Made by a program: the position numbers and the translations under genes. Source: an uncultured Alteromonadaceae bacterium (GTDB taxonomy: Bacteria > Pseudomonadota > Gammaproteobacteria > Enterobacterales > Alteromonadaceae). Taken from it: a stretch of DNA of 41,473 nt. The notes below the pieces were generated by a model. That model saw only the letters and a list, made by a program, of their open reading frames with translations. It had not been told where the DNA came from and made no database searches. Below, one piece after another: positions 9,231-16,811 of this stretch; positions within the stretch are counted from its first letter, which is position 1, and each line of letters starts with the position of its first letter. Where the stretch lies: contig CALKGI010000132.1 of NCBI GenBank assembly GCA_938085045.1, positions 1-41,473 on the forward strand, in the 5' to 3' direction.

Positions 9231-9619
9231 CAGATGTTACTCCTTTTTTAGCTGTTGTAGCGTGCTCGACTCTTAAGTCAAAAACGATCGGATTTACAGT
9301 AGCTTAAAGTGATGGGGACAAAATAAATCGGGTTAAACTGGGGTAATGGCGTTGGATGTTACGCTAGTACTCAAACACACCGAAACACAGGTAATTTATG
9401 AGGAAAGCATCAACAAAACTTCGTGATAAATATCAATTGATACCTAACACAGACAGTTCATAGTTTAAAAACCAGATATCTGACCCCCTTAGCTATAAAG
9501 CGGTAGCCATTCCCTTTAGTTCTGAGCATGTTTTGACGCAGTCGTTGAGTTTAGCGCGAATTCAGTATCCATCAAACAATATCGAGACAGCGTTATGAAC
9601 GTTTAAGCATTCGCCCACT
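9231..9619. other. Gene-free stretch upstream of the papain-like gene
   Basis: This holds the ribosome site and presumably the promoter of the minus-strand protease gene. The rest is AT-rich with stops in all frames. A palindromic CCAGATATCTGACC stretch occurs near 9473. No gene or intact mobile element is seen. Confidence 0.4.
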
Positions 9620-9735
9620 TTGCCAGTCTTGGCGAAAGTCTGTTTTTTATCAGTGTCTGTGGCGGCTCAGGGCAGCACTTCTAGCCAGCCCGAACAGGCA
9701 CCTCCAGCCAATCAAGCGCCGACAGTTGCAGCGGT
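9620..9735 (+). pseudogene. Fragment resembling a lipoprotein leader and linker
   Basis: Translation in this frame gives a hydrophobic leader and then AAQGSTSSQPEQAPPANQAP, followed by TVAA. This is the shape of a lipoprotein N terminus: hydrophobic h-region, lipobox, Gly/Ser/Pro linker, then the N-x-A-P-x-V start of a PKD-like domain, as in the intact gene at 36093. The lipobox cysteine is replaced or shifted (AAQG where AAC-G would be expected), and the frame runs into unrelated sequence. It looks like a decayed 5' end of such a gene. The call is inference from composition. Confidence 0.35.
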
Positions 9736-9737
9736 TA

Positions 9738-9964
9738 AAGATAACTGCTTGTTGTGGTCCAAGGGTAATAAATACCACGCCAAAGGTTTCGCCAGCCAGA
9801 TAATTCATCACCTTATCGGCTTGTTGTTTCATCCAAACTAGCGCGCTATTCAAAGGGTTGTCTTGATCAAAAAAAGAATACAAAATTTGCTCAAAATACA
9901 CATTCTCTTGAGCAGGATGTAGGGCAAAGGGCCTGTCAAAAGAGTTTGGTGCAATTATGCTCAA
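9738..9964 (-). pseudogene. Protein-like fragment, possibly from an NRPS condensation domain
   Basis: An open frame on the minus strand from a TTG gives FALHPAQENVYFEQIL near its start. This resembles the opening motif of condensation domains (L-x-P-A-Q-x-x-x-Y-F-x-Q), but the rest does not continue like that family and the frame ends in the lipoprotein-leader fragment read backwards. There is no ribosome site. It is best read as a short inverted scrap of a gene; the family guess is weak. Confidence 0.25.
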
Positions 9965-10010
9965 AACGAATTGTTATTTTAATGGCAAAGTAAGGTTTTG
10001 GAGGATTAAA

Positions 10011-10032
10011 TTACGGCAGCGCAATGCCGTAA
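10011..10032. other. Stem-loop
   Basis: TTACGGCA and TGCCGTAA form a perfect 8-bp stem around a 6-base loop (GCGCAA). There is no adjacent T-run long enough for a terminator. It lies downstream of the CAP gene and its trailing small frame. Confidence 0.35.
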
Positions 10033-10087
10033 AGGGCAAACTCAGCACGGTTTCCCCCTAATAATTATGTGATAGAAACTAAAGTGG

Positions 10088-10255
10088 TTAATCGAAACCA
10101 ACCACCACGTGTATGCCCATACGCTCAGCAGAAGACGGCGCTGTCAGTACAGTCATACCATTAAGATATGCCGATAAAACATCATGCGCATTGCAAGTCA
10201 ATTCAAACGGCTTGAATGATGCAATTTCATGCTTTATCACGCTATGTGCAGGCAA
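10088..10255 (-). other. Small protein-like frame, probable gene remnant
   Basis: A 55-codon minus-strand frame from a TTG, ending 198 bases downstream of the CAP stop. Its translation is protein-like (SVIKHEIASFKPFEL, then NGMTVLTAPSSAERMG, ending HVVVGFD). An ATG in another frame just upstream encodes MSKNFA before a stop, as if a frameshift had separated start and body. No family is recognised. It is either a frameshifted short gene or the 3' scrap of a longer one. Confidence 0.25.
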
Positions 10256-10292
10256 AGTTTTTACTCATGACATACCCAAAATAAACGGTTAG

Positions 10293-10970
10293 TTAAGGCA
10301 TCAACACATTGGCAGAATAATCTTCAATTCGCGCTTGTTGATAACTTTGACCGTATTTCGGCGTGACAACGTTACCTGCTGATTGATAACGACAAACGAC
10401 GTAAGCTTTGATCATCGTGCCATTTTGTATCGTTTGCCAAGCGGCACCGCAGCCTTGTTTGGTGCTGTCTTTCCAAACCATTTGGGTAAAATGACCGACC
10501 GCATTACCATTATTGCTTTGGGTGGTCACATAGTTATAATTCTGCACTTCACTATACCAAGCCTCTGTCACTGCGCTGGCTAAGTCTGCACCAGTAAATG
10601 CCACTGGTTGCTCCCAATTAGGATAATACTGTTTGTACAAAGCAATTAATTCGGCACTCATTGGTGGTTCAGCAGGCAAAGAGCGAGTCACAACATATAG
10701 ATTCTCACCTGCATTGGTATTGGGATCATACGCTAACGTACCCGTACTCAATAGGTGCTCTGCCCACACCTGAGCATCACCTGTTAATGTTGCATCAAGG
10801 TTAAGTGGTGCAGTATGGTGAATGTTTCTCTTGGCGTTATGCTCTGCGGCAACAGCGGTGTTAAATTCAGTGATATCGAATGTTTCACTCGGGCTTTGGC
10901 TAAAGGCACTGGTGCTGGTTAGTACACACAGCGTCATCGCTACGTTGAGGTTAAATTGCTTTGTTTTCAA
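10293..10970 (-). CDS. Secreted CAP (SCP/PR-1) domain protein
   Basis: A 225-residue exported protein. A signal peptide is seen at 1-24 (hydrophobic core AMTLCVLTSTSAFS). The CAP fold follows at about 35-215: EHNAKR (43-48), the alternating AQVWAEHL helix, AGENLY (Glu89), AWYSE (137-141) and the hallmark GHFTQMVW (His160), then VVCRYQ. The His and Glu residues line the CAP cavity that can bind divalent cations in relatives. Function in bacteria is largely undefined; roles at the cell envelope or toward other cells are proposed. The start is TTG, supported by AAGGA seven bases upstream and by the signal peptide. Cys174 and Cys193 could form a disulfide. Confidence 0.9.
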   Translation of the reverse strand: MKTKQFNLNVAMTLCVLTSTSAFSQSPSETFDITEFNTAVAAEHNAKRNIHHTAPLNLDATLTGDAQVWAEHLLSTGTLAYDPNTNAGENLYVVTRSLPAEPPMSAELIALYKQYYPNWEQPVAFTGADLASAVTEAWYSEVQNYNYVTTQSNNGNAVGHFTQMVWKDSTKQGCGAAWQTIQNGTMIKAYVVCRYQSAGNVVTPKYGQSYQQARIEDYSANVLMP

Positions 10971-11181
10971 TGAAAGATCCTTAAAGATTTGGTTGATAAA
11001 GACAGTTTTAATTGACTTTTACTTTGTATCCTTTCATTAAAAAAGCGTTAACGTACCCGCAATTGTCTATCCGGCAGGGAGCGTATCTTAAGTCAAATTA
11101 AGGGTCAATAGTCAAAAGCGCACATATGAATTTGGTTTAAATACTTAGAAATCAATGGTGTAAGATATTGTCGAATTAGGA
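10971..11181. other. CAP upstream region
   Basis: This holds the ribosome site of the TTG-started CAP gene. On the minus strand TTGAC occurs three times between about 11090 and 11120, which could contain a -35 element, but no pairing with a -10 box is convincing. Nothing else is seen. Confidence 0.3.
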
Positions 11182-11257
11182 GTGATTATTAAAACCTTGA
11201 AATTGACCGACAAATTCAAATCCACCGTTTTGACTTTGCTGCTCATTAACAACAAGG
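11182..11257 (+). pseudogene. Possible N-terminal gene fragment before hydrolase copy
   Basis: AGGAG at about 11179 precedes a frame reading IIKTLKLTDKFKSTVLTLLL, a basic then hydrophobic start typical of membrane-anchored proteins. The frame then enters the duplicated hydrolase segment out of register and stops at 11316. The ribosome site and start look real but the gene behind them is gone. This is an inference from one short frame. Confidence 0.25.
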
Positions 11258-11349
11258 CCAACTCATTAAAGGCGACAGCAATAAACCCTATTTGGTTTTT
11301 CTTCATGAAGGATTAGGCTGTGAAGCCATGTGGAAAGGGTTTCATCAGC
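11258..11349 (+). pseudogene. Partial copy of the alpha/beta hydrolase gene
   Basis: These 92 bases match 13674-13765, inside the intact hydrolase gene, with a single difference (A at 11268 where the gene has G). The match covers codons for IEGDSNKPYLVFLHEGLGCE and the following AMWKGFHQ. Similarity continues weakly to about 11361. At 11350 the sequence switches to an unrelated propeller-like frame. It is too short to encode a product and reads as a recombination scar or a remnant of a larger duplication. Confidence 0.85.
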
Positions 11350-11690
11350 GTTGATGCCCAACACGAACGCGGGACAGTCAATATGCCGCTAAAACCAAAC
11401 ACACCAGTGGTCCGAGCAAATGGTACAGTATATATCGGTCGCCATGAATTCATCACCGCATTGACCAATGAAGGCCAACAGATATGGCAACTCCCATATG
11501 GCGCCAACGGTATAACACTGGGCGAAAATGGGATCCTCTATTTTGTTACTGGTAGGGTCAACTTTGATATCACTACAGGCACTTCAGACAATATCAATTA
11601 CGGCGGTCGGTATAGTTGGCACCCCAGTCGCTCAATCATCGCGGCTGATGGCCACAGTTTTGCCAGCATTGAAAATTACCGGTGCGTGTC
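11350..11690 (+). pseudogene. PQQ-like beta-propeller gene fragment
   Basis: The frame reads TPVVRANGTVYIGRHEFITA, then LTNEGQQIWQLPYG, then NGITLGENGILYFVTG, then SRSIIAADGHSFASI. This is the repeat pattern of PQQ-like/outer-membrane BamB-type propeller blades (P-V-V-x-x-x-G-T-V-Y-x-G, then A-L-x-x-x-G-x-x-x-W). Only about one and a half to two blades are present, with neither a proper start nor the remaining blades, and the frame is lost near 11690. It begins exactly where the hydrolase copy ends. Confidence 0.6.
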
Positions 11691-11802
11691 CTGTTAACAT
11701 CAATAATATGGCCATCGCGAGAATAACCCCCATCAAAAACAAACGTATGGTAGTTCGGTTGGTCACCGAGTTTTGCAAAATGAATGAAGTTATTCGAAAC
11801 AT
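11632..11802 (-). other. Possible 56-residue single-pass membrane peptide
   Basis: A minus-strand ATG frame of 56 codons contains one strong hydrophobic segment (LFLMGVILAMAILLMLTG, about residues 21-38) preceded by basic residues, the look of a small inner-membrane protein. There is no clear ribosome site, and it overlaps the tail of the plus-strand propeller fragment, so it may be a chance frame or another remnant. Confidence 0.25.
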
Positions 11803-11975
11803 CGTAGCAAGCCATATTAGGCTAAGCGTTTATTATCAGCGCGTTTTATTAAAACGCCGTTTATCGTGCATTCTTTGAATTTGGGGCCTGATAATTTAAA
11901 ATCGCGCCGTCAATACAGATAAGCAAAGCTTGGTGTGGCTTAAACCTGCACCGTAATATAAAGGAAGGATTAAGT

Positions 11976-13475
11976 ATGAGAACACGCTTTAAAAACGCCG
12001 AAACAAGTTATATAGCCACCAGTAAAACCAACTTTACTTTGGTGTTTTTATTCATCACCATTTTTCTCACAATGGGCGCGGCCAAGGCCGATGAAAAAGC
12101 CAAGCAAGTAGTCGATAGCGTTATTTTGGCTTATGGTGGCGACAAGCTAACCAAGCTCAAAAGCCTTAGAGTTGTCGATAAAACCCAATCATTCAGCTAC
12201 GGCCAAAGCAGCATGGCCGGCGATATTGACAACGAACTCAACCAAACCAGCGTGACTTTAGACTTGCAAAACCAGCGCATTGAATATCGGCGGGTACGGG
12301 GTGATAAAGCCCACTTTACCATCGAACACCAATTATTCGACGGCAACCAAGGGTTGAGCATCGACCATTCAATGCGCACCGTCGAGCAAAACAAAGGGAT
12401 CACCTACCTTAACGCCGACAGAAACCAACATTTAAACCTCGATACGGCTTTGGTGCTATTGCTGCTCAAACAGCGCGAACAAGCACAATATACTGGCACA
12501 CAATACTACCGTGGTGAGTTACACGATAAACTCAGTTTTCAAGCTGAAGGTTATCCCAAAATGACCCTGCTTGTTAATCAACATAGCGGCTACGTTGGCA
12601 AAATGATGCAGGCCCACTGGCTAGCAGGACAGTTTTTTAATTACCACTTTTCAGACATGCAGCAAACCAAAGGTATCTATTATGCTGGCCACACCTATGT
12701 AAGCGGCGATAATAAGCCGCTTGAATTAACGGTCTCTCGAAAAGTCGAATTTAATCTCGACACTACGCATTCGTTTACTCAACCAGCGGGCTACGCAGTA
12801 AAAGAGCAACCGATTGATTTCTCGCAACTAAAAGCAACAAAACTGGCAGACAACATTTATTTGGCAGGCAGTAACTGGGGATTCTCGGTTTTTATTGATA
12901 CCGGTGAATATTTTGCAGCCGCAGGCGGTTATTTTCAATTAACCCAACGCTTTGAAGCCGTGAAAAAACTGGCCAATGTAGACAAACCACTAAAATACTT
13001 GGTCGTAAGCCATCATCATAGTGACCACCTCAGCGGCATGAAAGAAGCGGCGGCGCTAGGCGCATCATTCATTACCGTAAAAGAACATATCGGTGCGATT
13101 CGCGAATCTGCCGGGGTTGAATTACCCGACAATCGTTTTGTTACTATCGATGAAAAAGGCGCGTTTGCAGATGGCAAACTTCAGGTGCTTGATTTTGCCA
13201 GCAGCCATTCAAACCACAACCTGCTTACATACTTTACCGATGCAAAACTGCTTTTCAGCGCCGACTTGTTTGCCTCACACCAAGCCACTGGCGCGCCTCG
13301 CGCTACCAAGGCTCTCATCGACGTTAAGGCCAAGTTGGTCGATGCAGGCTTTAAAGTCAGCCACTTTGCGGCCGCACACAGTGGTCGTGTTTTAACCGCA
13401 GCTGACTTTCACCAGTCAATTGCGTCATTTACACCTCAAGTTTGCCCCAAAGGTTGGCAGATTTGCCACGATTGA
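11976..13475 (+). CDS. Exported metallo-beta-lactamase-fold hydrolase
   Basis: A 499-residue protein. Residues about 20-39 are a signal segment (LVFLFITIFLTMGAAKA). Residues 40-280 are a beta-rich N-terminal region unlike the MBL fold, with the AYGGDKLTKLKSLRV opening seen in exported MBL-fold proteins. The MBL domain follows at about 285-490, with the metal motif HHHSDH (His346, His348, Asp350, His351), a later histidine in SSHSNHNLL, FSADLF with the bridging Asp, and HSGR near the end. It should bind two metal ions and act in the periplasm; the substrate is unknown. The start is well supported by AAGGAAGG seven bases before the ATG. Cys488 and Cys497 near the end could form a disulfide. Confidence 0.88.
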   Translation: MRTRFKNAETSYIATSKTNFTLVFLFITIFLTMGAAKADEKAKQVVDSVILAYGGDKLTKLKSLRVVDKTQSFSYGQSSMAGDIDNELNQTSVTLDLQNQRIEYRRVRGDKAHFTIEHQLFDGNQGLSIDHSMRTVEQNKGITYLNADRNQHLNLDTALVLLLLKQREQAQYTGTQYYRGELHDKLSFQAEGYPKMTLLVNQHSGYVGKMMQAHWLAGQFFNYHFSDMQQTKGIYYAGHTYVSGDNKPLELTVSRKVEFNLDTTHSFTQPAGYAVKEQPIDFSQLKATKLADNIYLAGSNWGFSVFIDTGEYFAAAGGYFQLTQRFEAVKKLANVDKPLKYLVVSHHHSDHLSGMKEAAALGASFITVKEHIGAIRESAGVELPDNRFVTIDEKGAFADGKLQVLDFASSHSNHNLLTYFTDAKLLFSADLFASHQATGAPRATKALIDVKAKLVDAGFKVSHFAAAHSGRVLTAADFHQSIASFTPQVCPKGWQICHD

Positions 13476-13632
13476 TTTTTACTTAGGTGAACGAAAAATG
13501 TCAGGGCTGGAGAATATTACCAAGCCCAACATTTTATTCATATCGACGCCCTTGGCTTGATTGGCCTCTATTATGCGTTAGCGTCTCAATGTTAGAATGT
13601 GCCAAAATCACGTTTACATTAAGGAAGCCGTT
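13476..13632 (+). other. Spacer between MBL and hydrolase genes with a short remnant frame
   Basis: It contains a stop-bounded frame ending at the TAG at 13592-13594 that reads QHFIHIDALGLIGLYYALAS. This is protein-like but has no start or ribosome site, so it may be the 3' scrap of a lost gene. The strong ribosome site AAGGAAG at 13621-13627 belongs to the hydrolase. Confidence 0.3.
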
Positions 13633-14403
13633 TTGCCAAAACTTACCACCCTTGAAGGCGTTAACCTTCATTACCAACTCATTGAAGGCGACAGCAATAA
13701 ACCCTATTTGGTTTTTCTTCATGAAGGATTAGGCTGTGAAGCCATGTGGAAAGGGTTTCATCAGCTTTTATGCCAAAGCACTGGCTGCCGTGGTTTGATA
13801 TATGACCGACAGGGTTATGGTCAATCTGCCGCTTTAACCGACCAACGCACCGTTCATTACATGCACGATTATGCACTTAAAGAATTGCCACAGGTTTTAC
13901 AACAAGTCATTCCCGAAACGCCATATATTTTGGTCGGCCATTCAGACGGCGGCAGTATTGCACTTATATATGGTGCCGAGCGTCCAACAATGCTCAAAGG
14001 CATCATCACCGAAGCGGCCCATGTGTTTGTAGAGCCCGAAACCATTGCAGGTATTGAAGAAGCCGATGCTGCTTGGGAGCTAGGTAAACTTGGTGGTCTT
14101 GCCAAGTACCATGGCGACAAAACCGAAGCTATTTTTAAAGCGTGGTCACAAACTTGGATTACCCCATGGTTTAAGTGTTGGAATATCGAGTATTTACTAC
14201 CAAGCATTGAATCACCGCTGTTGGTGATACAAGGAAAAGACGACCAATACGGCTCTGTCCGTCAGGTCGATGTTATTGTCGATAAATCAGCAGGCCCCGC
14301 TCAAGCGGCCATTGTTGACGATTGCGGACATTCGCCACATTTGCAGGCTCAAGCCGTTGTTTTAAATTTGATGGTTGAGTTTGTTGCGGGGCTTGAGGTT
14401 TGA
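13633..14403 (+). CDS. Alpha/beta-hydrolase fold protein
   Basis: A 256-residue hydrolase of the general esterase/lipase type. I choose the TTG at 13633 because AAGGAAG sits five bases before it; the in-frame ATG at 13597 has no ribosome site and would add 12 residues. The catalytic triad is visible: the nucleophile elbow GHSDGGS (Ser104), an acid in QGKDDQ (Asp204), and His233 in DCGHSPHL. The oxyanion-hole strand is FLHEGLG near residues 27-33. There is no signal peptide. The substrate is unknown. A 92-bp piece of this gene recurs at 11258-11349. Confidence 0.9.
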   Translation: MPKLTTLEGVNLHYQLIEGDSNKPYLVFLHEGLGCEAMWKGFHQLLCQSTGCRGLIYDRQGYGQSAALTDQRTVHYMHDYALKELPQVLQQVIPETPYILVGHSDGGSIALIYGAERPTMLKGIITEAAHVFVEPETIAGIEEADAAWELGKLGGLAKYHGDKTEAIFKAWSQTWITPWFKCWNIEYLLPSIESPLLVIQGKDDQYGSVRQVDVIVDKSAGPAQAAIVDDCGHSPHLQAQAVVLNLMVEFVAGLEV

Positions 14404-14456
14404 TTAAACCTCTGATTGTAAGCGAAGGATTTACCGCAGCGTTTTTTCTTATCTGC

Positions 14457-14506
14457 TATAATAATATCAATTAACACCTAATAAATAACATTACTGATAT
14501 TATTAT
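14457..14506. promoter_or_regulatory. Palindromic operator and -10 box before the HipB-like gene
   Basis: ATAATAATATCA (14458-14469) and TGATATTATTAT (14495-14506) are a perfect 12-bp inverted repeat with 25 bases between the arms. The right arm overlaps the start codon. The left arm contains TATAAT (14457-14462), a perfect -10 box, though no good -35 is seen. Such arrangements are typical of autorepression by the HipB-type antitoxin (family knowledge). Confidence 0.65.
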
Positions 14507-14804
14507 GTCAATTACATCCTTCACTACACCGGGTGAAATGCAAACCCAACTGGCACAAACGTTCAAACGCTCTAGGCTTGCCCAAAACCACAGCCGTGCC
14601 AGTGCTGCCACTTTAACCGGTGTGCCTGAAGCCACTTTACGGGCGTTTGAAATCTCCGGAAAAATTTCATTACGCCAATTTTTAATGCTTTGCCATGTAT
14701 ATGGCGAACTTAGCCATTGTGAAGCACTTTTTCCCGACAAAACCCCAATGAGTATGGATGAGCTTTTAGCCGATAAACCCAAACGTCAAAGAGGCCGTAA
14801 ATGA
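14505..14804 (+). CDS. HipB-like XRE-family antitoxin/regulator
   Basis: A 99-residue helix-turn-helix protein. Residues 11-62 fit the Cro/C1-type fold: QLAQTFKRSRLAQNHSRASAATLTG, then the recognition helix VPEATLRAFEISG and ISLRQFLMLCHVYG. The basic tail KPKRQRGRK may contact DNA or the partner. It overlaps the HipA-like gene by four bases (ATGA), so the two are translationally coupled. In this family the protein neutralises the kinase and, with it, represses the operon. The start ATG lies inside the right arm of the operator, and there is little ribosome-site sequence, so the message may be nearly leaderless. Confidence 0.85.
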   Translation: MSITSFTTPGEMQTQLAQTFKRSRLAQNHSRASAATLTGVPEATLRAFEISGKISLRQFLMLCHVYGELSHCEALFPDKTPMSMDELLADKPKRQRGRK

Positions 14805-16066
14805 CTGCACTCAAGGTGTTTTTGCACAACCCCGATGGCAAAATGTTGCTGGGTAGGCTGGCCTATCAAAACGGTTTAGCTCATTTGGAACTGGACAATC
14901 ACTTTTTGAGCCAAAATATAAATCTATCGCCGCTACATCTAAAACACCACAACAACCTACAAACCGCCCAACGTTCGCCCTTTAATGGTTTACATGGGGT
15001 ATTTGCTGATTCGTTGCCCGATGGTTGGGGGCTTCTATTAATGGATAGACGCTTGCGTCAACAAGGCATTGCAGTGCATACCATCACCCCGCTTGACCGA
15101 TTAGCCTATATAGGCGAACGCGCCATGGGCGCGCTGTCTTACCAGCCAGATACGGGTAAAAATGACATTGAAGCAGATGACAATTTGCTGTCGTTAAGTT
15201 GCCTTGCACAAGATGCTTTAGCGATATTTGAAGGCAGTACCAAAGACGTTACGACTCAATTACACATTATCGGTGGCTCGCCCGGTGGTGCACGACCCAA
15301 AGCGACCATTGGTTTAGATGGCGAGAAAGCCATTGCAGGTGCCACCGATTTACCACCGGGGTATCAGCACTGGCTGGTAAAATTTCCCACTGGCAGCAAT
15401 ACCCAAGCACGCAGTGAAGGCGCCATTGAGTATATTTACTCGTTGATGGCACGACAAGCGGGCATTGATTTTGCGCAAACGCAACTAATTAATGCAGGCG
15501 CGGGTAATCATTATTTTGCCGCGAGGCGTTTTGACCGTCAGCTAAACCCAACCACAGGTGATACTAATATCCGGGTTCATATGCATACCTTTGCCGGTTT
15601 GGTTAATGCTGATTTTCGTGTGCCCGATGCCGATTATGAGTTATTAATCAAAGCGACCAGTCATGTCACTAAATCTCATCAGGATTGCTGTGAAGTCTTG
15701 CGCCGAATGATATTCAACATTATCTCGGGCAACCGTGATGATCATACTAAGAATTTCAGCTTTTTAATGTTGCCCGATGGTAAATGGCGACTATCGCCTG
15801 CTTATGACGTCACCTTTAATACAGGCATCAATGGTCATCACAGTATGTCAGTGATAGGGCATGGGCAGGCCATTCCAAAATCGGCGATATATCAGGTGGC
15901 TAATCTTATTCCTTTGTCTGCGACAAAGGTTGATAAAATGTTGCAGGAGGTTATCGAAGCTTTATCTCAATGGCCTATGTTGGCACGGCAGTTTGATGTG
16001 CCCTCAGCCTTAGTCAATGAAATTGAACACTATATAAAGGCACAGATTGGTCGATGGACCCAATGA
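14801..16066 (+). CDS. hipA: HipA-family serine/threonine kinase toxin
   Basis: A 421-residue protein with the HipA layout: an N-terminal subdomain (1-100, with SPFNGLHGVFADSLPDGWG) and a C-terminal kinase. Kinase features are a Gly-rich GGSPGGARPK loop (158-167, whose Ser160 is placed like the autophosphorylated serine of E. coli HipA), Lys194 in WLVKFP, catalytic NRDDHTKN (Asp313, Asn318) and the AYDV metal aspartate (Asp336). Relatives phosphorylate a tRNA synthetase such as GltX and stall growth; the target here is not known. The length is full and no inactivating change is seen. It ends seven bases before the convergent LytTR gene. Confidence 0.93.
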   Translation: MTALKVFLHNPDGKMLLGRLAYQNGLAHLELDNHFLSQNINLSPLHLKHHNNLQTAQRSPFNGLHGVFADSLPDGWGLLLMDRRLRQQGIAVHTITPLDRLAYIGERAMGALSYQPDTGKNDIEADDNLLSLSCLAQDALAIFEGSTKDVTTQLHIIGGSPGGARPKATIGLDGEKAIAGATDLPPGYQHWLVKFPTGSNTQARSEGAIEYIYSLMARQAGIDFAQTQLINAGAGNHYFAARRFDRQLNPTTGDTNIRVHMHTFAGLVNADFRVPDADYELLIKATSHVTKSHQDCCEVLRRMIFNIISGNRDDHTKNFSFLMLPDGKWRLSPAYDVTFNTGINGHHSMSVIGHGQAIPKSAIYQVANLIPLSATKVDKMLQEVIEALSQWPMLARQFDVPSALVNEIEHYIKAQIGRWTQ

Positions 16067-16073
16067 TGGCTTA

Positions 16074-16811
16074 TCAAAAACTCATTTGTTCTTTAAACAG
16101 TTGAGACTGCCGCCGAGACATTTCAACTGTAAGCCGGTTATTCAGCGTCACCTCAAGGTTGCCTGATGCCGCCACACCAACATTTTCTATTTTCTTTAAA
16201 TTCACAATATGCTGCCGATTTGCCCGAAAAAATTGCTCGGTTGGTAAACGCTCTTCGAGTTGACCCATGGTTTTACGGATCATCGGTTGGCTGTCTGGCA
16301 ATATCACTCGGCAGTAATTACCAATAGAAGCAAACGCTATCACATCTTCCACCGGCACAAACCAACACTTTTCGCCGTCTTTGATGAAAACCTTGTCTTT
16401 GGCTGTCATTTTGTCGGCATCGCCTGTTGTATTGCTGCGCTGTTCGCTGTGAACTTCACTCACCTTTAACAAGGCTTGTTTCAGTCTTAGCGGATCAACG
16501 GGTTTTAGCAGGTAGTCTAACGCGTTGGCTGCGAAAGCTTTTATCGCGTATTCATCATAAGCGGTGGTGAATATTATGCTTGGACAGGTAGTGAGTTCTT
16601 CAAGCAGGTCAAAACCGGTTTTGCCTGGCATTTGAATATCTAAAAAGACCAAATCAATGGGATTATCTTCAATCAGTTCAATGGCATCATCGGCGTTGGC
16701 AGCATCGCTGACTATGTCTAAGGTAAACGGCAGGTCGAGTTGACCGAGTAAATGACGCAACTCTTTTCTAGCCAGTCTTTCGTCATCGACTATTATTGCC
16801 GTAATTTTCAT
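16074..16811 (-). CDS. LytTR-family response regulator
   Basis: A 245-residue regulator. The receiver domain is at 1-120 with Asp9/Asp10, the phospho-acceptor Asp58 in LVFLDIQMPG, a Thr in IIFTTAYDEYA and a Lys in YLLKPVDP. The LytTR DNA-binding domain is at about 140-245 (VFIKDGEKCWFVPVEDVIAF, then RANRQHIVNLKKIENV). It overlaps the kinase gene by four bases, with GGGAG seven bases before its ATG, inside the kinase reading frame. It is the output half of the LytS/LytTR pair and probably binds imperfect direct repeats upstream of its targets; I could not identify such a box with confidence in this window. Confidence 0.95.
   Translation of the reverse strand: MKITAIIVDDERLARKELRHLLGQLDLPFTLDIVSDAANADDAIELIEDNPIDLVFLDIQMPGKTGFDLLEELTTCPSIIFTTAYDEYAIKAFAANALDYLLKPVDPLRLKQALLKVSEVHSEQRSNTTGDADKMTAKDKVFIKDGEKCWFVPVEDVIAFASIGNYCRVILPDSQPMIRKTMGQLEERLPTEQFFRANRQHIVNLKKIENVGVAASGNLEVTLNNRLTVEMSRRQSQLFKEQMSF

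Noticed and set aside
9738..9964. A genuine NRPS condensation-domain gene
   Set aside because: Only the opening motif resembles the family; there is no HHxxxDG motif, no start signal and no room for the domain.
9231..11975. Integron cassette array or insertion sequence
   Set aside because: No attC-like pairs, integrase, transposase motif or terminal inverted repeats were found; hairpins present do not fit attC consensus.
13497..13632. Frames between the MBL and hydrolase genes as independent genes
   Set aside because: No ribosome sites; the longer ones run out of frame into the hydrolase gene.
13597..13632. ATG at 13597 as start of the hydrolase
   Set aside because: No ribosome site there, whereas AAGGAAG precedes the in-frame TTG at 13633, and homologous folds begin with that strand.
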